Source: Halopelagius longus
GTDB taxonomy: Archaea; Halobacteriota; Halobacteria; Halobacteriales; Haloferacaceae
Direction of reading: 5' to 3'
Assembly: GCF_900100875.1 (NCBI RefSeq)
Contig: NZ_FNKQ01000001.1
Location: forward strand, 744,001 to 808,000
Length of the DNA stretch: 64,000 bases
In this document: positions 25,858-33,862 of the stretch, in pieces
Position numbering within the stretch: position 1 is the stretch's first letter
How the letters are laid out: each line of letters opens with the position of its first letter
Made by a program: the position numbers and the translations under genes
The notes under the pieces: generated by a model
Told to the model about the DNA's origin: nothing
What the model saw: only the letters and a program-made list of their open reading frames with translations
The model's database searches: none

Positions 25858-26871
25858 TTAGGAGAGGTCCGTTCGAGGGCGGTACGTCCGGGCGCGCTTC
25901 TCTCCGTCGGCAACGACGAGGCGGTAATGCTCCATCTTTTGCAAGTAGTTTCGGACCGTCCGCTTCGTCTTCGGGTTGTCGACGCGCCGGCAGTACTCGT
26001 CGTAGAGTTCGCCCGGATTCGTCTCCCCTTCTTCCTCCAGAATCTCGAAGAGGACGCGCTGATGCTGCCGTAATTTCTCGACCGCCTTGCGACGAACCTC
26101 GGCCCGTCCGTCGGGGACTGCATCCTCGACGATATTGCTCGTGATGTGATCCTGCCCAGCCTGTTGTGCTTGCCGGGCAGCGTTGCGAAGTATTCCGATA
26201 GCAATGCGTGCGTCCCCTGCTGCGGCATCAGCGATAAGCGCCAATTGAGGCTTTCCGATAGCGTCTTCCGTTAACCCCCACCGGGTTCGCGCCTCCAGTA
26301 TCGAAACCAGTTCATCGAGATGGTACTTGTCGAAGTTGATGCGGACGCAACTCTGGAAACGGCTACTTAGTCGGTCATCGAGATATGAGAATAGGTCTTC
26401 CTCGCGATTCGTGATAAGAATCGCCGTGATGCCCCGCGTTTCGTATAGATCGTAGAGGACGCTCTTATCTTCGAGCTGGTCGACTTCGTCAAGGATGACG
26501 ACGTAGTGGGGACCGTCGTAGTTCCGGAGGCGATTCAGGAGTTCATCTGTCGGGGTCGACCGCCGGTGGATGTCGACCGTCTTTCCGATACCGTCCAGGA
26601 CGCGGTAGAGGACTCGGAATCGCGTGTAGTCTTGCCAGCAGTTGATGTACTGCGAGTTGATGTTGAGGACGTTCTCCCGAAGGCGTTCGGTCGTAAACCG
26701 GGCGATACACGTCTTTCCTGCACCCGATGGACCGAGAAGCAGGGATGTCTCGCCTGGCTCTTTGTGCATAATGGGCTTGAGGGCGTTCGAGAGGACGTTC
26801 ACCTCCTGGTTTCGATGCTCAACCTCCTTCGGTGTGAATTCCGGTTGGAGGACGCGAGCATCTGTAATCAT
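25858..26871 (-). CDS. Orc1/Cdc6 family replication initiator, 337 aa
   Basis: Begins MITDARVLQPEFTPKEVEHR, the typical haloarchaeal Orc1/Cdc6 N-terminus. Walker A is GPSGAGKT at residues 47-54 and Walker B is VVILDEVDQL. Sensor 1 is AILITNREEDLFSYLDDRL with SSRF, and AGDARIAIGILRNAAR is the sensor-2 lid. The last 80 residues form the winged-helix DNA-binding domain (YDEYCRRVDNPKTKRTVRNY). Such a gene on a mobile element normally marks its own replication origin. It is the first gene of the minus-strand module ending with the polymerase. Its promoter region holds one copy of a 19-bp motif repeated upstream of the next gene. Confidence 0.92.
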   Translation of the reverse strand: MITDARVLQPEFTPKEVEHRNQEVNVLSNALKPIMHKEPGETSLLLGPSGAGKTCIARFTTERLRENVLNINSQYINCWQDYTRFRVLYRVLDGIGKTVDIHRRSTPTDELLNRLRNYDGPHYVVILDEVDQLEDKSVLYDLYETRGITAILITNREEDLFSYLDDRLSSRFQSCVRINFDKYHLDELVSILEARTRWGLTEDAIGKPQLALIADAAAGDARIAIGILRNAARQAQQAGQDHITSNIVEDAVPDGRAEVRRKAVEKLRQHQRVLFEILEEEGETNPGELYDEYCRRVDNPKTKRTVRNYLQKMEHYRLVVADGEKRARTYRPRTDLS

Positions 26872-26918
26872 GGCTGGGCGGGTGTTTTCTCGGCAATACA
26901 GATAAACGGAATTGTGTG

Positions 26919-26937
26919 GTTTCCGTTAGTTCCGATA
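26919..26937 (-). repeat. 19-bp motif, copy upstream of Orc1/Cdc6 gene
   Basis: GTTTCCGTTAGTTCCGATA, the partner of 25834-25852, about 48 bases before the Orc1/Cdc6 start. The TTCC/GGAA content recalls archaeal origin-recognition boxes, though it is not a full match to the known ORB consensus. Confidence 0.6.
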
Positions 26938-27028
26938 CTAGGCTGTTCCCGCCATCCATCCTGGACAGAAGAATCTCTTATGTATAGAGACAACTTCATT
27001 ATCTGTCCGTTTCCCCCTTTTGAATACC

Positions 27029-28717
27029 GTGGAGAAGGTTACTCGATTAATTGGTGCCCATCACGCCCTTGATGAGGTGACTCGGTTAGACGAGTTCGAA
27101 TCTTGGGTGACTCAAAACTTCGAGGGTGACGACCAGGATCACATTAAAGGATACAAAATCTTGGTCAGAGCACTCTTCCGGACTTTTCAGGAGGAGCTGA
27201 ACATTCACAGGAAATGCCTGGACATTGAGTCTTCGTTTGAATATTTCCGTGCAGAATCGTCGATAGCAGATATTGATTCGTTGGAAGCCAATTGTGAGGC
27301 TTCACATCTACTCAAACATCTCAATGAGTTCGACCGGCGCCTATACCGTGCCCACAATCGAGAGTATCTCAATAGGGAGCTTGCTTCACTTAGGAGCGAT
27401 GTCATCAAGCCGTTCAATGAACTCTTCGAGAAGTACGGTCGAACGAAGACAACACTTGATCTCTCTGAATACTTTGACTACCAGGCAATCAAAATAGTTC
27501 TCCCTGCCGTCAACGATGCCAACCGAGGTTACCCGGAGGCATACCAACACGGCTGGCTTGATAGGCGTTACACTCAAGCGGAGCTTGATGCCAATTTTGA
27601 GAGTTATACAGCGGCGCTCTGCTGGCTCTATGCGGAGCTGGCCTTGAACGAGACAGAGCTATTGACGGTGCAGGAGGCACTCTTTGACGCTGACGACTGG
27701 AGAGAATTAAACCGTACGTACGGAGAGGTACGGGATACGATTCTCCAGCCCATCGAAGACCGCGTTGACTCCAATTCTGCCTCCTATGAAGTCGATATAC
27801 CCGACTCATCCACCGAAGTCGACCATTTGCTAAAAGGCGCACCTGATCCGGCAGTCGGGATTGAGAAGTCGCTCGATCGGATCTTTCTTTGGGAGGACAC
27901 ATATAGGGGTGACGAGGTATTCGTTGGGTCTGGAAGTGCAGGCTTCATTCTCGTGTTACGAGGCCTCCAATCGATTCGCGATCAGCTTGATACGGACGAG
28001 CCGATCCAGATACGGAGACTGAAACATCCCGACGAGCCGGGCTACAACTACTCCTATGCTGTCGAACACGCCGGCTGGGCGTTCGACAACACGGGCAGCC
28101 TGCATGGCTGGGCTGTTTTTGTCCGGGTAGCGACCGACTACTCCGGATTTGGAGGAAGGCAGTACAAGCTCGTGGAGGAGCTCCTTGAACAACTGACTGA
28201 CCAAGAGGTAATTGAAGTAAAGGAGCTCGAAGTTCCAGAGGACGTTCTCCGGACGTATTTGGAGGAGCAACAGGTGTCTCACGATCGGTACACACAATCA
28301 GAAGAGCTTGAATTCGATAACCGGCGTCTCGATCGGATCATTGCTGGTGATGAGGGGACTCGAACGGAATTCAAAGAGGAATTTCTCGACTCGATGATCG
28401 AAGTCGGAAAGGAGATTGCAGCACTTGCAAACTACAAAGGGGGTGTGCTGATCTTCGGTGTTGATGACGAGGGAACGGTACGGGGGGTCGAGAACCAAGA
28501 AGAAGTCGAAAACAAGATTTCGGGGATACTGTGGGACATGATGGAACCGCCGCTTAGTGCCGATCTCTATCCAATCACCTATGAAGGGGAACCGATTGTC
28601 ATCGTCGATATCCCCGAAGCAGATGAGCCCGTTGCCTGTAATTTCACCTACTACTTCCGGAATGGGACCAACGTTCGGAAGCTCACGTATCAGGAGTTAA
28701 AACGGCGGTTTGGGTAA
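27029..28717 (+). CDS. Large protein with C-terminal Schlafen AlbA_2 domain
   Basis: A protein of about 562 aa. Residues 1-420 are helical and unassigned, with an aromatic-rich patch (GYNYSYAVEHAGWAFDNTGS). The last 130 residues are a Schlafen AlbA_2 domain: GTRTEFKEEFLDSMIEVGKE, then IAALANYKGGVLIFGVDDEG and a YYFRNGTNVRKL end. AlbA_2 domains occur in tRNA-cleaving Schlafens and in many prokaryotic defence proteins. GTG 27029 is chosen as the start; TTG 27020 is an alternative. GC is visibly lower than in chromosomal genes. It is paired with a second AlbA_2 protein downstream, so a defence function is inferred. Confidence 0.8.
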   Translation: MEKVTRLIGAHHALDEVTRLDEFESWVTQNFEGDDQDHIKGYKILVRALFRTFQEELNIHRKCLDIESSFEYFRAESSIADIDSLEANCEASHLLKHLNEFDRRLYRAHNREYLNRELASLRSDVIKPFNELFEKYGRTKTTLDLSEYFDYQAIKIVLPAVNDANRGYPEAYQHGWLDRRYTQAELDANFESYTAALCWLYAELALNETELLTVQEALFDADDWRELNRTYGEVRDTILQPIEDRVDSNSASYEVDIPDSSTEVDHLLKGAPDPAVGIEKSLDRIFLWEDTYRGDEVFVGSGSAGFILVLRGLQSIRDQLDTDEPIQIRRLKHPDEPGYNYSYAVEHAGWAFDNTGSLHGWAVFVRVATDYSGFGGRQYKLVEELLEQLTDQEVIEVKELEVPEDVLRTYLEEQQVSHDRYTQSEELEFDNRRLDRIIAGDEGTRTEFKEEFLDSMIEVGKEIAALANYKGGVLIFGVDDEGTVRGVENQEEVENKISGILWDMMEPPLSADLYPITYEGEPIVIVDIPEADEPVACNFTYYFRNGTNVRKLTYQELKRRFG

Positions 28718-29088
28718 TACACCAACTGTCAGCTATCGTCTCCCGGTTTAGAGGCTCCCGACAGAGGTCCTCAATCAAAATGGAGTTTCTGAATGTTCGA
28801 GTTCATACTTTGCGCAGTTCGGACCATGGATACCATATAAACAATGCCTCGCGCCAATCGACTGAATGTTCGTTTTTGTGAATAGAATCGAACATTGCGT
28901 TCATTATATTGGGAGGGTTGAACAGAAGTACGGTCAGAGATCACTACGAATCATCTCATCGACTTGGCCACGGCCTATTCGAGAAGAGACACAAGTTGGT
29001 GAGACGTGCGCTATACACCTGTTGTTACATCCAAGACCAAATCTAATCTTACAGAGGTTCTATATTCCTCAACACAGAGGCCTATCTA
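28718..29088. other. Intergenic region between the two Schlafen-type genes
   Basis: I see no supported gene in these 371 bases. TCTATATTCC at about 29058-29066 is a fitting TATA box for the gene at 29089. A second box (ACCATATAAA near 28828-28837) lies 30 bases before an ATG at 28866, but the frame it opens is not protein-like. Confidence 0.5.
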
Positions 29089-30546
29089 ATGAAGCGACGA
29101 GAAACTACACAAGACCTGCTAGAGATTTTTGGAAAAAGTCCTGGTGCAGAGAGTTCAGATCTCGAATTCAAATCGCTTGAGATTTTGAATACAAAGGGCC
29201 AAAAGAAGAAACTGGTTCGCGTCCTCTCTGCTATTGCGAACGGGGGTGGTGGGACTGTAATAATTGGAGTAAGACGTGAAGGGGACGATATTAGATTACA
29301 GGACGTCTCAGTTGATCGTGAGATACGACAGGAGCTAACCCACATCGCCCAAAACTATGCTAGTCCTGCTCTTACTGACCTTTGGGAGATCAAATTCGAG
29401 GAACATATGGGGAATAATTTACTTCGAATTGACATTGATAAGGCTACTGTCGAGCTAATTAAATTCGATTATGAAGGCGAGTGGCGGGTCTTTATCCGTG
29501 AAGAAGATGGGATGCGAGAGATGTCATCAGGTGAGATATCAGAGTTCTACAAGAAGAGGAAACAGCGGCAATCTTCTGCATATAAGTCGAAGATTGAGCA
29601 AATTATCCACGCAAACTATACCCCTCCAGTAGATCTTGATCGGGAATATCCAGATACAATTCTGGAGAGGGCTATCACTCGAGTTGATCCTAACTACACA
29701 GCTGTTTGTGGGCATGCAGTTATGGGAGACAGAATGGGAAAATCAGTCAGTTACCATCTAGAGACTAACGTCTCCTCCCATGGTTCATACGGTGAGATCA
29801 TCTCTCTTCTTCAGAGTGCCGATGAATGTCTGAATGCAGACTTGGGACGTAGTCTAGGCTATACGTTCCGAATAGCAGATATGCAATTGATGGGGATGAC
29901 GATTAACGGGCTCCGCGAGGATCTCTCACGGATCGCTGAAATCCAGGACACCCTTGAGGAGTATACGAGAAAAGGATGGGATTACGGCCCTGTCCTTGCA
30001 GGGTATACGTCAACTGATGTTGGTATTTTCTGGTTTGAACTACAAAAAGAAACATCGTCGTTCCTTCGAGGAAATATCGGATTCATTCTACCGGATATTC
30101 CGATTGAAGATTCGCCTTTACGAGACTTCCTTACGGAGAATGCGAGTTTACCTCCAAACTACAACCATCAGCACGGTTTACGGTTTATACATCTTAACGG
30201 ACATGGATTAGGACCGCTAAATAATCCCGTGCCTGTGGAAATCGGTGAGCATGAGGGATTAACGTACAACCATCTAATCACAGATAATCCGCTATACGAT
30301 TGGCCAGAAGAGGTTCAGGAGGCTGCAGAGTCTCCAGTTCCAGAATGGTTGATGCACGGTATATCATCAGTTGAAAGACTTCCTTCACTTGTCTCTGGGG
30401 GATATCTTGATGACGATGAGCGATTTTCACTAAATTATCTTTCTTATACCCAGGTCTCCGGAACCCATCCAACTGTCCTCGTTGACGTTTCGACGCGAGC
30501 CCTGGACACCGATGAGATCTCTATTAAATCTGAATTCAATCTCTGA
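29089..30546 (+). CDS. Protein with N-terminal Schlafen AlbA_2 domain, 485 aa
   Basis: The AlbA_2 domain is at the N-terminus (about residues 18-150): ESSDLEFKSLEILNTKGQKK, then VRVLSAIANGGGGTVIIGVR and WRVFIREEDGMREMSSGEI. The remaining 330 residues are unassigned and contain alpha/beta segments such as DVGIFWFELQKETSSFLRGN. The domain order is the reverse of the preceding gene's protein. An AT-rich codon pattern marks recent transfer. The predicted action is RNA or nucleotide targeting during infection, by analogy with Schlafen-type defence proteins (inference). Confidence 0.82.
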   Translation: MKRRETTQDLLEIFGKSPGAESSDLEFKSLEILNTKGQKKKLVRVLSAIANGGGGTVIIGVRREGDDIRLQDVSVDREIRQELTHIAQNYASPALTDLWEIKFEEHMGNNLLRIDIDKATVELIKFDYEGEWRVFIREEDGMREMSSGEISEFYKKRKQRQSSAYKSKIEQIIHANYTPPVDLDREYPDTILERAITRVDPNYTAVCGHAVMGDRMGKSVSYHLETNVSSHGSYGEIISLLQSADECLNADLGRSLGYTFRIADMQLMGMTINGLREDLSRIAEIQDTLEEYTRKGWDYGPVLAGYTSTDVGIFWFELQKETSSFLRGNIGFILPDIPIEDSPLRDFLTENASLPPNYNHQHGLRFIHLNGHGLGPLNNPVPVEIGEHEGLTYNHLITDNPLYDWPEEVQEAAESPVPEWLMHGISSVERLPSLVSGGYLDDDERFSLNYLSYTQVSGTHPTVLVDVSTRALDTDEISIKSEFNL

Positions 30547-30642
30547 AGCTCTGATGCCATAGAGAACAGGATTCAACCTCACCGAGTCATGCAATGCCAG
30601 AGAACGCCCCTAGATGCACAAGGTGTGCCTTTCTCCCTTTAT

Positions 30643-31266
30643 TCATTGAAGCGGTAGGTGGTCCATTGCTCGGGAGGTGACGTGATCCGGGACTGGCCCG
30701 AGGTAGTTCCGCCGGAACGTCTCGCGTCCCGAGTCCGTCATTGCCCAGCCACCCCATGCCATCGTCAGTTCCTCGGCGATCGGAACACCCTCAAAGGCGA
30801 GCGAATAGAACGTGTCCGTCGCCCACGTTCGCCGGAGGTCGTGCATTCCCAGGTCGTGCCATCGATCATCCCCAAGATCGTCCGCGAGTTCCTCCCGCGC
30901 CTCGCTAATCCAATCGCGGAGCGACCTAGTCGAGACATCGATGATGGGTTCGTCGGCGCGGAGGCGAGCAGCCGACTTTAGGTACTTCACGCGCTCACGG
31001 AGGTCTCGAGCGACTGGCGTTGAGCGCGTTCCGGTCTTTCCGTCGGGGATGACGAGGCGCCACTTATCGTCGCTACCATCGAGACGTTCGAAGTGACGTG
31101 GCTCTACGTTTCGGACTTCGTCACTCCGGAGTCCAGTAAGAGCGAGATCGAGAGCGATACGTCGTCGAGGATAGTCTTCGTCGACGAGGTCGAGGAGCTG
31201 TTGCTGTTCGATCCGGGACAGCCAGAGTCGGCGACCAGACTTTGAAGGATAGGGTCGAGCTTGCAT
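30643..31266 (-). CDS. Tyrosine recombinase, catalytic domain only, 207 aa
   Basis: Only the catalytic domain of an integrase-type tyrosine recombinase. Active-site residues in order are Arg in ALTGLRSDEVRNV, Lys in IPDGKTGTRSTPVA, the HxxR box in MHDLRRTWATD, Trp in TMAWGGWAM, and Tyr in FRRNYLGPV. The N-terminal core-binding domain of about 100 residues is missing: the ATG at 31266 is followed at once by PYPSKSGRRLWLS. It could be truncated or belong to a naturally short haloarchaeal group. It lies in mid-element, far from either attachment site, on the strand opposite the other recombinases. Confidence 0.82.
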   Translation of the reverse strand: MQARPYPSKSGRRLWLSRIEQQQLLDLVDEDYPRRRIALDLALTGLRSDEVRNVEPRHFERLDGSDDKWRLVIPDGKTGTRSTPVARDLRERVKYLKSAARLRADEPIIDVSTRSLRDWISEAREELADDLGDDRWHDLGMHDLRRTWATDTFYSLAFEGVPIAEELTMAWGGWAMTDSGRETFRRNYLGPVPDHVTSRAMDHLPLQ

Positions 31267-31568
31267 ACTTCCGGTAAACAGAGGTAGCTACGAATCTCGG
31301 AACCTTAGCCCGTTCGGAGACTCCGATATGGAGAGTAAACCCGCTACTTGGCAGGATCAAGGAGCAGATGGTTACGAGAATAGGTTATTCTCGGAAGCAT
31401 CGGTTCAACCAACTTTGACTCTTGTTACTGTCATTACCGTCCTCCGGAATAAAGAGGATGTATTCAGCAGGTGGTTACTATCCGTTTCACACTCTTGATT
31501 GTAAAACAGCTGTTTGGTAAGTGCGCGTCTGTGTCAATATTAAGAGTGATTATTTAGTTAAGTGGATA
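31267..31568. other. Intergenic region with first copy of dispersed repeat
   Basis: No gene is seen. It contains the repeat copy at 31383-31433, which at this place forms a near-palindrome CGAGAATA-GGT-TATTCTCG (31375-31393), and an isolated GTATTCAGCA box at 31460-31469 that recurs in the larger repeats near 32.1 and 32.9 kb. Confidence 0.6.
31383..31433 (+). repeat. Dispersed intergenic repeat, copy 1
   Basis: Begins GGTTATTCTCGGAAGCATCG. It is closely similar over about 50 bases to copy 2 (32168-32219), including the shared TTGACTC and TACTGTCAT blocks at the right end. Confidence 0.75.
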
Positions 31569-32015
31569 TCACATCGATCGGGTTTCAATAATATATAGGG
31601 GTACGTCAAATATATAGTCATTTAAAATTCCGTCATTTAGATCTTGATCAAGCCATGATAAATTTGCATCTGACTCCCGCGTAGTTACTATAACAGCAGC
31701 GTCAATCATATCATCTCTAGAATAACTCTCTAAACAAAGAATGTCCGACCGAACTCGGGCTCGGTTCTTGCTGCCAATATATTCAGCAGCCACCCGATTA
31801 TTGTATCCATGGAATCGTGGCTTGCTACTTCGAATATATGCAATATGGTTTTTATCCCACCCGTTACGGTCGAAAACATCTAAACGTTCGTCATAATCTG
31901 ATGCTTCTCCCAAATCGATAGCGAGTTGTCGAATATCTGGGTACATATTGTTTCTACGCAATTCATCCATTGATTGTCGGATCTCTATTTCACCAGTAAT
32001 CTGCCGAGTGCTCAT
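31569..32015 (-). CDS. Hypothetical protein, possible nuclease-like, 148 aa
   Basis: Starts at ATG 32015 (MSTRQITGEIEIRQSMDELR), supported by a TTTATCA box about 27 bases upstream. GTG 32024 is an alternative. The second half (GYNNRVAAEYIGSKNRARVR, then SDILCLESYSRDDMIDAAVI) has the strand-helix-strand look of restriction-endonuclease-like folds of the BglII type. The metal-binding triad is not clear, so this is only a suggestion. It is AT-rich compared with the chromosome. It stands between two copies of the dispersed repeat. Confidence 0.65.
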   Translation of the reverse strand: MSTRQITGEIEIRQSMDELRRNNMYPDIRQLAIDLGEASDYDERLDVFDRNGWDKNHIAYIRSSKPRFHGYNNRVAAEYIGSKNRARVRSDILCLESYSRDDMIDAAVIVTTRESDANLSWLDQDLNDGILNDYIFDVPLYIIETRSM

Positions 32016-32083
32016 GCCGTACACTTTTGAGCATATTTGATAAATCTGTTCTCTGTATGTTACTCCGAAGCTGAGCGAATTCT

Positions 32084-32111
32084 GTGACCGATATGCGCCC
32101 GGTATTCAGCA
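32084..32111 (+). repeat. Upstream box of the composite repeat, copy B
   Basis: Starts GTGACCGATATG and ends GTATTCAGCA. It lies 84 bases before repeat copy 2. The same pair with nearly the same spacing (82 bases) occurs at 32901-32928 and 32983, so the full repeat unit is about 110-135 bases. Confidence 0.65.
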
Positions 32112-32167
32112 TGCTTGCCAGTGCCTGTCAGGAGACAGTGATTTCGGCAGCACGATATCCGAGAGTG

Positions 32168-32219
32168 GGCCATTCTCGGAAGCAGCGGTTCCAACTAGGT
32201 TGACTCCTGATACTGTCAT
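32168..32219 (+). repeat. Dispersed intergenic repeat, copy 2
   Basis: Begins GGCCATTCTCGGAAGCAGCG and ends TACTGTCAT. It is the closest relative of copy 1 and lies just downstream of the 32249-32422 gene's stop codon on the opposite strand. Confidence 0.75.
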
Positions 32220-32248
32220 GCAGTTTGTTTCGTCTTCTCGGCGCTGAA

Positions 32249-32422
32249 CTAACTGCGAAGTAGCACGTGCAGTGCTACCGTTGGGTGCGACGCGTACAAC
32301 GCGCCAGCGCCGACGGAGGCGATGCCACTGGCGATCAGGAACTGTCTGCGATTTAGTTGCGCGAGTACGTGAGTCGCTGGTTCGGCCGCTGGAGTCGATG
32401 CCCTTGCATGAGTCCGCGACAC
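32249..32422 (-). CDS. Short Tat-signal peptide-like protein, 57 aa
   Basis: A small protein consisting almost only of a twin-arginine export signal: QLNRRQFLIASGIASVGAGA, then LYASHPTVALHVLLRS. There is no lipobox cysteine and no mature domain, so it may be a membrane-anchored micro-protein or the stub of a truncated exported protein. GTG 32422 is given as the start. TTG at 32449 would add nine residues and no ATG exists. It is convergent with nothing and flanked by repeat units on both sides together with the next gene. Confidence 0.5.
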   Translation of the reverse strand: MSRTHARASTPAAEPATHVLAQLNRRQFLIASGIASVGAGALYASHPTVALHVLLRS

Positions 32423-32591
32423 CGACGATGCTGCAGTGGTCTCAGACAACCGCGAGCCGTCTAGGTGAGGAGACTACACCGCCAACGTGATCCCCAGGAT
32501 AGTCGGCGGACAGAACGAGGTGACGCGGGCGGATTCGGTGGCTTAGCGTCGGCCAACAACAGTTAAATATCATAAAATAGGATTGTAATGA

Positions 32592-32599
32592 GGAGGTGA
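32592..32599 (+). promoter_or_regulatory. Strong Shine-Dalgarno sequence
   Basis: GGAGGTGA, a full complement to the 16S rRNA 3' end, six bases before the ATG at 32605. Strong ribosome-binding sites are uncommon in haloarchaeal genes, so this fixes the start and points to efficient translation from a leadered message. Confidence 0.75.
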
Positions 32600-32604
32600 A
32601 AGAT

Positions 32605-32799
32605 ATGGCTGGCTTGGTGGAACTGGCCGCAGGTGCATTCGTCGCGATAGCACTCGTCCTCGGCGGCATCGATGCGCTATTCGGTCAACCCCGTGACAGC
32701 GCAGGACGGTATCAGACGTACCGACTGAACCAGTTCGTGGGACTGGTGATGACTGTCCTGTTCATCGGGATTGCCGCGTACATCTACGTGAGTTTCTAA
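32605..32799 (+). CDS. Small two-helix membrane protein, 64 aa
   Basis: Two transmembrane helices: ELAAGAFVAIALVLGGIDAL (about residues 5-24) and FVGLVMTVLFIGIAAYIYVS (about 44-63). They are joined by a polar loop (QPRDSAGRYQTYRL) expected on one side of the membrane. The start is set by a perfect ribosome-binding site. No family was recognised. Small two-helix proteins of this kind can be holins, toxins or subunits of larger complexes, and nothing here decides between these. Together with the Tat-type micro-protein it occupies a segment bounded by two large repeat copies. Confidence 0.7.
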   Translation: MAGLVELAAGAFVAIALVLGGIDALFGQPRDSAGRYQTYRLNQFVGLVMTVLFIGIAAYIYVSF

Positions 32800-32900
32800 A
32801 CTCACGACCCTTTTTTTCTAGCCGTTAGAGATCCGGATCAGCCGCTCAGTAGCGCAGACGTACTTACCGACTCAATTAGCTCACATTGAGTGCCAAGTTG

Positions 32901-32928
32901 GTGACCAATATGGGCTCTGTATTCAGCA
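32901..32928 (+). repeat. Upstream box of the composite repeat, copy C
   Basis: Starts GTGACCAATATG and ends GTATTCAGCA. It aligns with copy B without gaps and lies 82 bases before repeat copy 3. Confidence 0.65.
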
Positions 32929-32982
32929 AACCCACCAATCGGTCTCTGACTTAGCATCTCCAAAGGCTTCTCTTCCTTGAAT

Positions 32983-33000
32983 GGGGTATTCTCGGAACTA
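32983..33000 (+). repeat. Dispersed intergenic repeat, copy 3
   Basis: GGGGTATTCTCGGAACTA. It keeps the TATTCTCGGAA core; the right-hand part has diverged. Confidence 0.6.
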
Positions 33001-33076
33001 GTCAAAGGGTCGGATTGAACTTAAGCAACGGAAGATTTGGGGAAGACATATCTAACAGCTGTATTGAATGTATATT

Positions 33077-33763
33077 ATGGTATCACGTAGGAGACTCATT
33101 TCAGGAATGAGTTTATTAGGAATTGGAGGTGCTGGGGGCTGGTCATATTCAACTGGGAATCTTCCAAGGCTTCCGGCTGAATTACGTTCACTTCTCCCTG
33201 GAGGATATCTGAGCGTCGGTGAGAGCACAATGTTTGGTGAGCTAACGGTGACTGTGGTTGACGTAGCGACGGCTAAGGAGGCTCAATTCATCATTGGTAG
33301 TAAGCCCCGATCCTGGAAAGCGCCAGACGGCGGGAAACTTGCGCTGTTCAAACTCGCGGCTGTCAACGACGATATCACAGAACATGAGGCACCTGCGTTC
33401 AATCTACAGAACTACGATACGCTGAAAGAAGACCCAAATACACTCTATTTGACTGGCATCAATGACATCCGTGTGTATGGGGGTAACGAAGGGGCTGTTC
33501 TGCCTGATCTCGGATACCAGTCACTGGGTATTGATGGAATCAATGTTTACGGCAGACAATTATATGTCTATTCAAACGGGGTTGGAGATATAGGTCCAGC
33601 TGTCGGCCCAAACACTACACACGAGGGATGGGTCTGGGGCCTCATCGAAGATGATCAGGCTCCAGCACTCCGTATTCAGACGGAGAATAATACTGCTCAG
33701 TGGAAGTACGACGATGTGAGTTCGTCGATTAAACCAGATCAAGGGAGAACAATTGAGATGTGA
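33077..33763 (+). CDS. Tat-exported protein of unknown function, 228 aa
   Basis: The N-terminus MVSRRRLISGMSLLGIGGAG is a twin-arginine signal without lipobox. The mature part is beta-rich (GELTVTVVDVATAKEAQFII, then GKLALFKLAAVNDDITEHEA), resembling the immunoglobulin-like extracellular domains of DUF4352/Telomere-repeat-type secreted proteins only in outline. The ATG at 33077 has a CATATCT box 27 bases upstream, favouring it over 33068. It is AT-rich compared with chromosomal genes. It is the first of three envelope-directed genes in a row (33077-36365). Confidence 0.72.
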   Translation: MVSRRRLISGMSLLGIGGAGGWSYSTGNLPRLPAELRSLLPGGYLSVGESTMFGELTVTVVDVATAKEAQFIIGSKPRSWKAPDGGKLALFKLAAVNDDITEHEAPAFNLQNYDTLKEDPNTLYLTGINDIRVYGGNEGAVLPDLGYQSLGIDGINVYGRQLYVYSNGVGDIGPAVGPNTTHEGWVWGLIEDDQAPALRIQTENNTAQWKYDDVSSSIKPDQGRTIEM

Positions 33764-33781
33764 GTTATGTTTCTTCGTATG

Positions 33782-33797
33782 GGCCATTCTCGGAAGT
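33782..33797 (+). repeat. Dispersed intergenic repeat, copy 4
   Basis: GGCCATTCTCGGAAGT, core conserved, just after the stop codon of the 33077 gene. Confidence 0.65.
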
Positions 33798-33862
33798 AAT
33801 GGTACGGGGATAATTCAGGGATATCTTAATCAACAAGCTGAGGATTGGAAGGTATACATCGG

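Noticed and set aside
22753-26871. Possible casposon, because a B-family polymerase is present on a mobile element
   Set aside because: There is no Cas1 gene and no terminal inverted repeats; tyrosine recombinases and a tRNA att repeat explain integration.
28866-29180. 104-codon frame on the plus strand with a TATA-like box upstream
   Set aside because: It overlaps the Schlafen-type gene by 92 bases and its composition (many His, Arg and Trp residues) is not protein-like for a haloarchaeon.
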